A stretch of 64,000 nt of DNA from Clostridia bacterium (GTDB taxonomy: Bacteria; Bacillota; Clostridia; Lutisporales; Lutisporaceae), in contig DASPIR010000024.1 of the NCBI GenBank assembly GCA_035628995.1, forward strand, positions 1-64,000, read 5' to 3'. The notes under the pieces are model-generated. The model did not search any database and was not told where the DNA came from. It saw only the letters and a list, made by a program, of their open reading frames with translations. Positions 29,869-39,685 of this stretch are shown piece by piece (positions within the stretch are counted from its first letter, which is position 1; every line of letters starts with the position of its first letter). The position numbers were made by a program, and so were the translations under genes.

Positions 29869-30596
29869 TTCTTAATGAATCCAGAGTACTTATCAGAACA
29901 GAGAAGCTGAGTAAATCCTATAAGCTGGGAAATGAGATGAAGGTAGCGGTTAGGGAAGTTGATATAAAGATAGTGCAGGGAGAGTTTGTTATAATCGAAG
30001 GCTTAAGAGGGCTTCAGAAAAATGTATTTGTTAACCTTATGGGGTGCCTTGAGAGACCCACTGTGGGAAAGTACTACTTTGATTATGAGGATATCGCTTT
30101 AGCAAAAGAAGGCATATTGGATGACATAAGGAAGCTTAAGCTGGGCTATCTATTCAGGGATTTCAACCTTATTGCCAGATTGACAGCAGCTCAGAATATA
30201 GAAGTACTACTGCAGGGCTTGAATATATCACAGGCGGAGAAAAGGGACAGGCTGCAGAAGACATTAAAACGCTTTGACATCGAGTCAATTGCTGAGAAAA
30301 AGGTATCTGAGCTGACCGATTATCAGAAGCAGCTGGTTTCACTCGCAAGAGCAGTTGTGAACAGCCCGCTGATGATAATTGCAGACGAACCTGCAGCAAA
30401 TCTTAACAGCAAAGAAGAGAAGGAACTCATGGAGCATTTGCTAAGGCTGAACAGTGAAGGCATTGCTATTATGCTCATTACTGAGAATACAGAATTGAAA
30501 GCCTCGAACAGATTCAGGCTGATTTCCTTTCAGGACGGCAGGATATCTGAGGATAAGGAAGTCCAAAAGCTTTCCCTTGTAAGGAGGGAGGCTTGA
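29865..30596 (+). CDS. MacB/LolD-type ABC ATPase with eroded catalytic motifs
   Basis: 243 residues aligned throughout to MacB/LolD ATPases, but key motifs are altered. Walker A reads GLRGLQKN (residues 46-53), so Gly-Lys-Ser/Thr becomes Gln-Lys-Asn. The Q-loop reads YLFRDFN (Gln to Arg), the signature reads LTDYQ instead of LSGGQ, and the D-loop is NLN. The H-loop has LITEN instead of a Thr-His. Walker B (IIADEP) is kept. The reading frame is intact and coupled to both neighbours, so it is not a decaying pseudogene; it probably has a structural or regulatory role, perhaps with the operon's competent Opp ATPases. Confidence 0.8.
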   Translation: MILNESRVLIRTEKLSKSYKLGNEMKVAVREVDIKIVQGEFVIIEGLRGLQKNVFVNLMGCLERPTVGKYYFDYEDIALAKEGILDDIRKLKLGYLFRDFNLIARLTAAQNIEVLLQGLNISQAEKRDRLQKTLKRFDIESIAEKKVSELTDYQKQLVSLARAVVNSPLMIIADEPAANLNSKEEKELMEHLLRLNSEGIAIMLITENTELKASNRFRLISFQDGRISEDKEVQKLSLVRREA

Positions 30597-30597
30597 T

Positions 30598-31770
30598 ATG
30601 AAAGTATTAATGCTTAAGAGGACTGCAAGATATTTGATATCAGCAGCAGGAATAATCATAGGTTTAGCTGCAGCAATGGTGATTTTTGGGATTGCAGAGG
30701 GTGGGACGTCTGTATTGAATGACAGCTTTTGGCGCAATGGAGTTAAGGTTTATGACGTAGAGCTTAAGGATAGAGGACTTGACTCACAGGAATATCTGCT
30801 TAAGGAGGATGTAAGGCTGCTCACTGATAAGATGCCCGAAGTTGAGGGCAGTATCCCGGTACTTAGTCTGGAAGCACAGCTAAAGTCCTATAAGGCTGCG
30901 GTCAGTGCCCGCACATTTGCAGTGAATGAAAAGTACCAGCAGTATGCCAACCTTGAAATGCTTAAGGGTAGTTTTATTAATGAGCAGGATGTGCGTCATG
31001 CAAGCAAAATTGCAGCTATTGATGAGCTTACTGCATTGGAGCTCTATGGCACGACTGATATAATTGGACAGAAGCTGGACCTTCAGGTAAACGGAAAAAA
31101 GGTTGAGTTCATAATTGCAGGAGTTTTCAGGAACTTTAATAAGAACATTGAAACAATGTTTGATGATAAGATTCCGGGCATGTGCTTTATTCCGGACAGC
31201 GTACCCGAGGATGTTTCTTTTGAATACAGCGTAGAAAAGCTGGTTGCATTGGTGAAGGATAATCTGCATAAAGAAGAAGCTGCCGCTAAGCTCAGCCACC
31301 TGCTTGAGAAAGAGCATGGGGTTGTGGGTATGTACGATATTAATGAATATAAGCAGCTGCCGGAAGTGGCAGAGTTTACAGACAAGTATCTCGTATTCGC
31401 TGTGATTATAGCAATAGTAGGGCTAATATCCGGTGGGATTGGGGTAATGTATGCAATGCTCCTCAATATACAGGAAAGAAAAAAGGAGATAGGACTATAC
31501 AAGTTTTACGGCTCGGGAATAAAAGAGCTTCAGTATGATATTGTATATAGAACCCTAGTTATTTGTCATAGCTGCGGCGCGTTGGGGTTGATATTGGGAA
31601 TACTGACAGGAAGCTTTATAGGGAGCTTTATAAACATCCGTGCGAGGTTTACACTGCTGTCAATTTTTATAACAATAGCGGCTTCGGTACTTGTGGGTAT
31701 AATAAGCAGTCTGTATCCGGCTTCAAGGATAAAGCAGGTTGATGCTTCGGAAGCTATTTGGGGTGAGTAA
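30598..31770 (+). CDS. MacB/FtsX-family permease
   Basis: 390 residues. One N-terminal helix is followed by an extracellular MacB-type domain of about 230 residues and three C-terminal helices of the FtsX fold, ending with the typical YPASRIKQVDASEAIWGE. It starts two bases after the ATPase stop behind AAGGAGGGAGG. It forms an export-type complex with the adaptor and degenerate ATPase. Confidence 0.85.
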   Translation: MKVLMLKRTARYLISAAGIIIGLAAAMVIFGIAEGGTSVLNDSFWRNGVKVYDVELKDRGLDSQEYLLKEDVRLLTDKMPEVEGSIPVLSLEAQLKSYKAAVSARTFAVNEKYQQYANLEMLKGSFINEQDVRHASKIAAIDELTALELYGTTDIIGQKLDLQVNGKKVEFIIAGVFRNFNKNIETMFDDKIPGMCFIPDSVPEDVSFEYSVEKLVALVKDNLHKEEAAAKLSHLLEKEHGVVGMYDINEYKQLPEVAEFTDKYLVFAVIIAIVGLISGGIGVMYAMLLNIQERKKEIGLYKFYGSGIKELQYDIVYRTLVICHSCGALGLILGILTGSFIGSFINIRARFTLLSIFITIAASVLVGIISSLYPASRIKQVDASEAIWGE

Positions 31771-31912
31771 GAAGTGCTTATACAGGGCATATGCGCTTAT
31801 ATTACAATTATTTTATGCGTATGGTAAAAAATGAAGGAAAATTTGCATTTTTTGAAGAATAATATACGGATATACATGCGATAAATTTTCAACCCAAAAG
31901 GAGTTGTAATAT

Positions 31913-32482
31913 ATGACCGAGAAGAAGAAGATAGGAGTTAGCATTTTTGGCACTGAATATGTGATGCTTGCTGAAAAATCAGAAGAATATGTGCTGGAGC
32001 TTGCAAATAGAGTAGATGCAATAATGAATGAAATCGCCAAGAGCAATTTCAGGTATAACTCAACTATGGTTGCGGTGCTTACTGCCTTGAATCTGGCGGA
32101 TGCCCTTTACAAGTCACAGGAGGAGCATGCAGAAGTTTCAGAGAAGCTGGAGAACATTCAAGGAGAAATGCAGAGACCCTTTGAGGAGCTAAATGAGCTG
32201 AAACAGGAATCGGAGGCAATAAAGGAGCAATACACCAAGATGCAGAGTGAGCATACCAGATCGCAGATTGAACTGGGGAAGATAAGCCGGGAGTGGGCTA
32301 AGGCGCAGGAAGAGCTCAAGGACTTAAGGTGTGAGCTGGATGTCTCAAGAGAGACAATGAACGATGTGCAGAATAAGCTTTTCGAAAGTCAGATAGAGCT
32401 TTTGAAGACGAGGAAAGAACTTGATGATACAAAAGTAAAAAGAATAGATAAAAATAGGAACAATAGGGTAAATAATATATAG
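31913..32482 (+). CDS. zapA: Cell division protein ZapA with coiled-coil extension
   Basis: 189 residues. The N-terminal 75 match ZapA (KKIGVSIFGTEYVM...LANRVDAIMNEIA...VLTALNLADALY), which promotes FtsZ bundling. The remaining residues (about 80-175) are a long charged coiled coil, as is usual in clostridial ZapA, which is longer than the proteobacterial form. AAAAGGAG precedes ATG. Confidence 0.9.
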   Translation: MTEKKKIGVSIFGTEYVMLAEKSEEYVLELANRVDAIMNEIAKSNFRYNSTMVAVLTALNLADALYKSQEEHAEVSEKLENIQGEMQRPFEELNELKQESEAIKEQYTKMQSEHTRSQIELGKISREWAKAQEELKDLRCELDVSRETMNDVQNKLFESQIELLKTRKELDDTKVKRIDKNRNNRVNNI

Positions 32483-32512
32483 TATAAATTATTTACCTAG
32501 GAAGTGAACTTA

Positions 32513-34993
32513 ATGAATAAAATAGAACTTCTAGCGCCTGCCGGAAATTTCGAAGCATTAGCTGCTGCTGTTGAAAGTGGTGCTGATGCTGTTTATTTGG
32601 GCGGGAATAAATTTAGTGCGAGAGCTTATGCTGACAACTTTGACGGGGAAACCCTTGCCAAGGCTGTTAGCTATGCTCATATTAGGGGTGTCAAAGTGTT
32701 TGTCACCATTAATATTTTGCTGTCAGACCGTGAGCTTGTTGAAGCACTGGACTATGTAAACTACTTATATCAGATAGGTATTGATGCAATAATAGTACAG
32801 GATCTTGCACTATTGAAACTGGCTGCAAGCGCCTTTCCCGACCTGAATATACATTGCAGCACTCAAATGACTGTGCACAATGCTGAAGGAGTCAAATACT
32901 ATTCTGACTTAGGCGCAAAAAGGATAGTGCTGGCGAGGGAATTGCCCCTTGAGGAAGTGACGCATATAGCTGAGAGCACAGGGGTGGAGACTGAAATATT
33001 CATCCATGGGGCTCTTTGCGTAAGTTATTCAGGTCAATGTCTTATGAGCAGCCTTATCGGAGGCAGGAGCGGAAACCGAGGAAGATGTGCTCAGCCCTGC
33101 AGGAAGAAATATTCCTTCTACAACTTTAAAACAGGTAAAGTAGAATCTGAGAACCAAGACAAACACATTATGAGTACCAGGGACCTCAATACTTACAATA
33201 GGCTTGAAGAACTGGTGGAATCAGGGGTGACATCTCTTAAGATAGAAGGAAGAATGAAAAAAGCTGAATATGTAGCAATAGTAGTAAAGCATTACAGAAC
33301 AGCTTTGGACAGCATTCTAAAAAAAGGCGGAGGCAAAGCTAAGGAAGCAGAATATGAGCTCACAAGTGCATTTAACAGGGAGTTTACTGAAGGATATCTA
33401 TTCGGTAAACGAAATAGTGATATTGTAAGTATAGAGAGGCCTGACAATAGAGGCGTGAGATTGGGGAAGGTACTTAAACAGAAGGGTGATATAGCTTCTA
33501 TTTACATTGAAGAAGGTTTTTTGAATGATGGTGATGGAATCGAGATAGTACCACAAGAGGGCAGAAGCACGGGAACAATAATAAGCGGCATCAGGGTTAA
33601 TGGGGAAAATGTTAAAAGTGCCTTTACGGGCGATACTGCAGAAATATTCATTAGAGACAGGGTTGAAGCCGGTTCCCAGGTAAGCAAGAACCTGGACAGT
33701 GCGCTAAATAAGAAGGCAAGAGAAGAGTATGCACCGGAAAACACAAGAAAAATTACATTAGATTGCAGGATTGTTATGAAAGCCGGACAGTTTCCTGTGA
33801 TAATGGCAGCAGATAAGGTTGGAAATTCAGTAAGTTATACCGATGAGGAAAAGATAGAGCCAGCCCAGAAATCCGCCACTTCAACTGAAAAAGTGATGGA
33901 GCAGCTTGGAAAAACAGGTGATACGCCTTATTTGATAAAGGTTACAGAGGCTGAGATAGAAAACAATTGCTATATACCTGCAAGACAAATAAACCGCATG
34001 CGCAGAGAGGTACTGAGGCTGCTATCCCAGAAACGATCACAAAAGCATGACCGTCCAATACTTCAATTGGATGCCGCGGCCTTAGTAGATAGTATGATAT
34101 CTGATAATGAAGTTAGCAAGGATACTTCAGTGGAATTTATAGCGGGGGTCAGGAATCAGGCTGCTGCTATTAGTGCTGTGATGAATGGGGGCGCAGACAC
34201 TGTATATCTTTTAAGTGATGCTTACGAGGGAGATATCACTGCTGATTCCATTAAGCTTGCTGAGCTATGTAAGAGCATGGGGAAAAGCTTGTTTTACGTG
34301 CTCCCCAACGTTGCAAGGGAAAGGGAGCTCAAGCAAATCCAAAGCAGACTTGTGAAAATTACAAAAAAGATTGGACACGAGAATTTCGGTCTTGTCATTT
34401 CGGCTTCTGGACAATTCGAGCTTGCCAGGCAACTGGGAATTGACAGGGTAAGAGTCAACTATAGCTTCAACGTATTCAATTCTGTGTCTGCAAGCCATTT
34501 ATACCGTGACGGTGCAGAAGCTGTAGGGTTGTCGCCTGAGTTGAACCTGCCCCAGATACGAACAATAAGCTCTGCCTGTAAGTTCCCCCTGGAGGCTGTG
34601 GTGTACGGATATATGCCGGTTATGACCACGGAATACTGTCCCGTATCTATACAGCAAGGAGGCAGCTGCAGCGATGCGGGAGGTTGCATTAACTCTGATT
34701 ATGGTATAATAGACGAGAAGGGCAAGATATTCAGAATAATCAAGCTTGGCTCCTGCAGGACACAACTTCTGAATTCCAATGCTCTACTTTTAGCAGAGGA
34801 GTTGGGAGACGTACTAGGCAGCGGCTTAACGAAGCTGAGGGCTGATTTTTATTTTGAAAGTCCCGATGAGATAAGTAATATTATGAAGTTGTTCAGAAAC
34901 TATAAGAATATTGATGAAAACGACAGATTGATTATAGAGAAAATAAAAGACAAGGGATTTACAAAAGGGCATTTTTATAGGGGTGTTGATTGA
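32513..34993 (+). CDS. U32 family peptidase / RlhA-like protein
   Basis: About 826 residues. The N-terminal U32 domain shows ELLAPAGNFEALAAAVESGADAVY (split here: ELLAPAGNFEALA and AVESGADAVYLGG) and the signature CVSYSGQCLMSS...GRCAQPCRKKY, whose four Cys probably bind an iron-sulfur cluster or metal. A second U32-like half follows (VKFIAG-like strand, EYCPVS and GGCINSDYG). Relatives hydroxylate 23S rRNA (RlhA) or act in tRNA or ubiquinone modification; peptidase activity is doubtful. ATG 32513 with AGGAAGTG is preferred to GTG 32504. Confidence 0.88.
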   Translation: MNKIELLAPAGNFEALAAAVESGADAVYLGGNKFSARAYADNFDGETLAKAVSYAHIRGVKVFVTINILLSDRELVEALDYVNYLYQIGIDAIIVQDLALLKLAASAFPDLNIHCSTQMTVHNAEGVKYYSDLGAKRIVLARELPLEEVTHIAESTGVETEIFIHGALCVSYSGQCLMSSLIGGRSGNRGRCAQPCRKKYSFYNFKTGKVESENQDKHIMSTRDLNTYNRLEELVESGVTSLKIEGRMKKAEYVAIVVKHYRTALDSILKKGGGKAKEAEYELTSAFNREFTEGYLFGKRNSDIVSIERPDNRGVRLGKVLKQKGDIASIYIEEGFLNDGDGIEIVPQEGRSTGTIISGIRVNGENVKSAFTGDTAEIFIRDRVEAGSQVSKNLDSALNKKAREEYAPENTRKITLDCRIVMKAGQFPVIMAADKVGNSVSYTDEEKIEPAQKSATSTEKVMEQLGKTGDTPYLIKVTEAEIENNCYIPARQINRMRREVLRLLSQKRSQKHDRPILQLDAAALVDSMISDNEVSKDTSVEFIAGVRNQAAAISAVMNGGADTVYLLSDAYEGDITADSIKLAELCKSMGKSLFYVLPNVARERELKQIQSRLVKITKKIGHENFGLVISASGQFELARQLGIDRVRVNYSFNVFNSVSASHLYRDGAEAVGLSPELNLPQIRTISSACKFPLEAVVYGYMPVMTTEYCPVSIQQGGSCSDAGGCINSDYGIIDEKGKIFRIIKLGSCRTQLLNSNALLLAEELGDVLGSGLTKLRADFYFESPDEISNIMKLFRNYKNIDENDRLIIEKIKDKGFTKGHFYRGVD

Positions 34994-35006
34994 TAAGGAG
35001 GGGTTA

Positions 35007-35696
35007 ATGATGGAAAGCAGTGTTAGAGTGTTGCTGGTTGAAGATGAAGAAAAGATGAGAGAGCTAATAAAGATATCTTTCAAAAAAGAAAATTTTGAAA
35101 CAATAGAGGCTATTGACGGTAAGCAAGGATTGAATCTTTTCAAGACCAATCAGGTGGACATTGTGATACTGGATATCATGCTTCCTGAAATTGATGGCTG
35201 GACTGTGTGCAGGGAAATAAGAAGAATGTCTAATATTCCTATAATACTCCTGACTGCAAGAGGTGAGGAATTCGACAAGCTCTTTGGCTTTGAGCTGGGT
35301 GCTGACGATTATATAGTCAAACCCTTCAGTCCTAAAGAGCTGATAGCAAGGGTGAAAGCCTTACTCAGAAGGTCGGAGATAAAGAGCAGCGACTCGGCTT
35401 CTTATTTTCAAGTTGGAGATATTATGATCAACAGGCTTTCAAGAGAAGTAACGGTCAATGAAAAGCAGATCATTCTTACTAATAAGGAATATGAATTACT
35501 GTATTTCTTAGCCACCAACCCCAAGATCGTTTTTACCAGAGAGCAGCTGCTTCTGAAGGTTTGGGGTTATGAGCAGTACGGAGATCCCAGAACAGTGGAC
35601 ACTCATGTCAAGAAGCTGAGGGAGAAGCTTGGTGATTATAGCAGCTATATAAGCACCATGTGGGGGGTTGGATATAAGCTAGAGGTGCCAAAATGA
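35007..35696 (+). CDS. OmpR-family response regulator
   Basis: About 229 residues. The receiver domain has the acid pair in VLLVEDEEKM, phospho-Asp in VILDIMLPEIDGW and Lys in IVKPFSP. A winged helix follows (LTNKEYELLYFLATNPKIVFTREQLL, VDTHVKKLREKL). AAGGAGG precedes ATG 35007. Its end overlaps the sensor kinase start by four bases. Confidence 0.92.
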   Translation: MMESSVRVLLVEDEEKMRELIKISFKKENFETIEAIDGKQGLNLFKTNQVDIVILDIMLPEIDGWTVCREIRRMSNIPIILLTARGEEFDKLFGFELGADDYIVKPFSPKELIARVKALLRRSEIKSSDSASYFQVGDIMINRLSREVTVNEKQIILTNKEYELLYFLATNPKIVFTREQLLLKVWGYEQYGDPRTVDTHVKKLREKLGDYSSYISTMWGVGYKLEVPK

Positions 35697-37177
35697 GAAG
35701 CTATGGGATTTCCTTTAAGCTGTGGGCTGCAATTATTGCTATGACAATGGCACTTCTTGTTCTGACGTTGGTATTTCAGACTGAGTTTCTATATGACTTT
35801 TATTATGATCAGGAAGCGAAGCAGCTTGAAAAGGATTGTAACCTATTGTCAAAGTATATAGCAAGGGGTCAATATAATTTCACAATTCCCTATAATGGCG
35901 TAATGAGAAGGGTAAATGATATAATAATCGTTACTGATAGAAATCGAAAGATTACCTATGTGGAAGGTACAAACGAGTACAAGACGGGTTATCTTTTTGG
36001 GTTTAAGCACATTGGCAAGATCCTCAATGGTGAGACTGTTCATGAAAAAAACAAGATGATCAGGAATCCAAGCTCCGCAAGGTCAAAAGAGCTTGATACC
36101 CTTATGGTTGGGATTCCGATAAGGCAGAACTTGGGCTTTCCACAGGGGGATAGGCGGAGGTTCAATGAAAGCTATGTTGAGGAAAGATATAAAACACCTG
36201 AAATCATTGGAGCGGTTTATATTATAACCACTCTTGAGCAGATGCAGACTACTGTAGATGCCATAAGAAAGCAGTTCCTATATATTTTTATCGGTGCAAT
36301 TGTGATTGCTTCTGCACTGTCATACTTCCTGTCTCAGAGCTTTTCTACACCGCTAAAGCTTATCAACAATGCTGCACTGGAGATTTCCAAGGGCAATTAC
36401 GATACAAAGATAGACCTGCGTTCCAGCAGAGAGATAAAGGAGCTTGGAATCACCATTAACAACCTGGCGAAGCAGCTTTCACGTGTTGAACAGATAAGAA
36501 GGGAATTTATAGCCAATGTGTCCCACGAGATCAGAACGCCTTTAAGCTATCTTCAGGGTTACTCTGAGGTGCTGCTGGATGACCTTGTTGAATCAGAAGA
36601 AGACAAGAAGAAGTATCTTGGTATAATAATGGATGAGACGGTAAGGCTTAAAACAATGGTAGATGAGATATTGCAGTTGTCCCAGATTGAAGCGGGCTTT
36701 ATACAGCTTAAGCTGGTGCCCTTCAGCATGGAAGCAATGATAAGAAGGACCATAGATAAGCTTTTACCCTATGCGTCCAAAAGAAATATAACTATTAAAT
36801 TTATAAATATGTCAGAGGATGTACTTACTTGTTTCGGAGATGATAATAGAATAAAACAGGTGCTCATAAATCTGATTAATAATGCAACCAAGCATTCTTA
36901 TGATTACGGAAACATTTTGATAAGCGCATACAGACAAAATGAGAGTATTTATGTGTGCGTAAGAGATTTTGGGGAAGGGATACCGGAGGAGGATCTGCCC
37001 TTTATCTGGGATAGATTCTACACCGTTGACAAGCACAAGTCAGAGAACAGCACAGGTCTTGGGCTGGCAATAGTAAAGAACATTATAAACGCCCATGGCT
37101 GTGAAATAACTGTCAACAGTGTATTTGGGGAAGGCTCAGAGTTCTGCTTTTATCTCCCCAGTTATAATGAATTTTAA
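35693..37177 (+). CDS. Sensor histidine kinase
   Basis: 494 residues. Two membrane helices (about 12-32 and 195-215) flank an extracellular domain. HAMP, HisKA (FIANVSHEIRTPLSYLQGY, phospho-His) and HATPase (N box NLINNATKHS, G1 VRDFGEGIP, G2 STGLGLAI) follow. It partners the preceding regulator; the signal is unknown. The 120 bp after it (37178-37299) holds a short direct repeat (TTACGCG twice) and no gene. Confidence 0.92.
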   Translation: MRSYGISFKLWAAIIAMTMALLVLTLVFQTEFLYDFYYDQEAKQLEKDCNLLSKYIARGQYNFTIPYNGVMRRVNDIIIVTDRNRKITYVEGTNEYKTGYLFGFKHIGKILNGETVHEKNKMIRNPSSARSKELDTLMVGIPIRQNLGFPQGDRRRFNESYVEERYKTPEIIGAVYIITTLEQMQTTVDAIRKQFLYIFIGAIVIASALSYFLSQSFSTPLKLINNAALEISKGNYDTKIDLRSSREIKELGITINNLAKQLSRVEQIRREFIANVSHEIRTPLSYLQGYSEVLLDDLVESEEDKKKYLGIIMDETVRLKTMVDEILQLSQIEAGFIQLKLVPFSMEAMIRRTIDKLLPYASKRNITIKFINMSEDVLTCFGDDNRIKQVLINLINNATKHSYDYGNILISAYRQNESIYVCVRDFGEGIPEEDLPFIWDRFYTVDKHKSENSTGLGLAIVKNIINAHGCEITVNSVFGEGSEFCFYLPSYNEF

Positions 37178-37299
37178 ACAGTTTCGCGTTTCAAGTTACG
37201 CGTTACGCGTGGCATACCAAGGCTAGGCTTCGTAGGGATGCTTAAACCCATCGCCTATTGTCCATCGACTATTGTCCGTAGAAATTTGAGGTGAATAAA

Positions 37300-39672
37300 T
37301 TGAACGAGAAAGCACTAAGAGTTCTTGAATATAATAAGATAATAGATATGTTATGTGAGAGTACAGTTTCTGGAATGGGAAGAGATATAGCCTCGGATTT
37401 GAAGCCCTCAAGCGACCTAAATGAGGTAAAGGAGCTTCTTCAGGAGACCACAGAGGCTGTTAACCTGCTACTTAAAAAAGGGAACATTCCCATTGGGGGA
37501 GTCCAGGATATAAGGGTGCCTCTAAAAAAGGTCAAGCTGGGAGCTGCCTTGGATCCAGGGGAGCTTCTGAAGGTGGCAGATACCTTAAGAGCGGCCAGGA
37601 GACTCAAGTCCTTCATGAATGAGGACAGAAGAGAGGAAAGCTTTCCTATAATCGAGTACTATATTGAGACTTTGTCACCCTATAAAAACATAGAAGACAG
37701 AATAGGAAGCGCAATCATAAGCGAAGAGGAGATATCAGACAATGCAAGCCCGCTGCTGAACAGCATAAGGAGAAAGGTCAAGGAAAGAACAGCAGCCATG
37801 CGGGAAAAGCTGAACCATATGATTTCCTCTCCCGCTTATCAGAAATACCTGCAGGACCCCATTATTACCGTGAGGGGGGACCGTCATGTAATACCGGTAA
37901 AGCAGGAATTCAGAACTAACATACCGGGAATTGTCCATGACCAGTCGGCAAGTGGTGCGACACTATTCATAGAGCCAATGGCAATCGTGGAAATGAACAA
38001 TGATGTAAAGAAGCTGAAGCTGGATGAAGAAAATGAAATCGAGCGCATTTTAAGAGAACTTACTGCATTGATAGATGAGAAGTATGACAGCATAAAGATT
38101 AATATGGAGATATTGGCTACACTGGACTTCATATTTGCCAAAGCTAAATTTGCATTGGAGCTAAGATGCACTGAACCCAGTGTCAATGCAGAGGGCAGGG
38201 TAAACATCAAGAAGGCTAGACATCCTCTCTTGAAGCCGGATATAGTAGTGCCTATTGATATATATGTAGGTGAGACCTTCAATACTCTGGTTATCACAGG
38301 ACCGAACACGGGAGGAAAGACAGTCACGTTAAAGACCATAGGACTTTTGTCTCTTATGGCCCAGTCGGGGCTTCATATTCCCGCCAGTGATTACAGTGAA
38401 GTGGCTATTTTTGACGAGGTATTTGCAGATATAGGGGATGAACAGAGCATAGAGCAGAGCCTAAGCACCTTTTCATCCCATATGACAAACATAGTGTCCA
38501 TACTTAAGAATGTGACTCCCAGTTCTCTGGTGCTGTTTGACGAGTTGGGCGCCGGCACAGACCCCACGGAGGGTGCTGCTTTGGCAATGTCAATACTGGA
38601 GCTGCTGCATAAAAAGGATATAAGGACTGCTGCTACCACTCATTACAGTGAACTTAAGATATATGCACTTACAACCGAAGGAATCTGCAATGCCAGTGTT
38701 GAATTCGACATAGCAACTCTAAGGCCTACTTATCGGCTGCTTATTGGCGTACCAGGGAAATCAAATGCCTTTGAAATATCCAGAAAGCTTGGACTTCCTG
38801 ATGGAATCATCAAGAGAGCAAAGGAATTCATATCTCAGGATGATGTCCAGTTTGAGGATTTGATAAAAAGCCTTGAGGATGATAAGCGGAAAGCCGAAGA
38901 GGAAAGGGATACCGCTGCCAGGTTGAGATTCGAACTTCAAAAGGCTAAAGGAGAAATGGATAATAAGCTTGACAAGCTAGAAGCCCAGAAAGAGAAGATT
39001 ATAAGGGATGCCCAAAGGGAAGCCCTTGAAATAGTGCGAAGATCAAAAGAGGAAACTGAGGAGCTAATAAAGGAGCTTCGTGAAGCAATACAGAAGGAAA
39101 ATGAAGAAAAGACCGCAATGATAGAAAAAGCGAGGCTTAAGGTCAGGCAGAGGGAAGATGAGCTGGAAGACAAAATGGGAGAAACGTTATTTAAGAAGAC
39201 CAGCAGCGCACCTCCTAAGGATATAAAAATAGGCATGTCTGTAAAGATAGTCAACCTTGACCAGAAAGGAAGCGTTCTCACACTTCCGGATGAGGATGGC
39301 AACCTGACTGTACAGGCAGGTATAATGAAAGTAAACGTAAATATAAATAACCTAAAAGCAGTGGAAGAAGAGAAGGAAAAGCCGAAAAGAAGCGGCAACA
39401 CTAAGGTAAGCTCAGCGAAAGCAAGGGATGTTGCTTCTCAAATAGACTTGAGAGGACAGACCCTGGATGAAGCTCTTATGAATGTCGATAAATACCTTGA
39501 TGACGCATACCTCGGCAGCGTGCCCCAAGTAACAATAATACACGGGAAGGGCACAGGGGTCCTTCGAGCAGGAATAATGCAGCTGCTCAAAAGGCATTCC
39601 CATGTGAAATCCTACAGGAGCGGCGGCTACGGTGAAGGTGGCATTGGCGCCACAATAGTGGAAATAAAGTAA
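37300..39672 (+). CDS. mutS2: Endonuclease MutS2 (ribosome-collision / recombination factor)
   Basis: About 790 residues. MutS core and lever domains precede an ATPase with Walker A (GPNTGGKT) and Walker B (LVLFDELGAGTD). A long coiled coil (about 520-630), a KOW-like segment and a C-terminal Smr nuclease domain (IDLRGQTLDEAL, IHGKGTGVLR) follow. MutS2 lacks the mismatch-binding domain of MutS and in Bacillus acts on stalled ribosomes and recombination intermediates. TTG 37300 is chosen because GAGGTG just upstream is the ribosome site that the GTG at 37291 would consume. Confidence 0.95.
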   Translation: MNEKALRVLEYNKIIDMLCESTVSGMGRDIASDLKPSSDLNEVKELLQETTEAVNLLLKKGNIPIGGVQDIRVPLKKVKLGAALDPGELLKVADTLRAARRLKSFMNEDRREESFPIIEYYIETLSPYKNIEDRIGSAIISEEEISDNASPLLNSIRRKVKERTAAMREKLNHMISSPAYQKYLQDPIITVRGDRHVIPVKQEFRTNIPGIVHDQSASGATLFIEPMAIVEMNNDVKKLKLDEENEIERILRELTALIDEKYDSIKINMEILATLDFIFAKAKFALELRCTEPSVNAEGRVNIKKARHPLLKPDIVVPIDIYVGETFNTLVITGPNTGGKTVTLKTIGLLSLMAQSGLHIPASDYSEVAIFDEVFADIGDEQSIEQSLSTFSSHMTNIVSILKNVTPSSLVLFDELGAGTDPTEGAALAMSILELLHKKDIRTAATTHYSELKIYALTTEGICNASVEFDIATLRPTYRLLIGVPGKSNAFEISRKLGLPDGIIKRAKEFISQDDVQFEDLIKSLEDDKRKAEEERDTAARLRFELQKAKGEMDNKLDKLEAQKEKIIRDAQREALEIVRRSKEETEELIKELREAIQKENEEKTAMIEKARLKVRQREDELEDKMGETLFKKTSSAPPKDIKIGMSVKIVNLDQKGSVLTLPDEDGNLTVQAGIMKVNVNINNLKAVEEEKEKPKRSGNTKVSSAKARDVASQIDLRGQTLDEALMNVDKYLDDAYLGSVPQVTIIHGKGTGVLRAGIMQLLKRHSHVKSYRSGGYGEGGIGATIVEIK

Positions 39673-39685
39673 CGGAAGTGATTAT

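Noticed and set aside
37178-37299. Possible small element between the sensor kinase and mutS2
   Set aside because: It contains only a short TTACGCG repeat and TATTGTCC repeat; nothing supports a gene or a mobile element.
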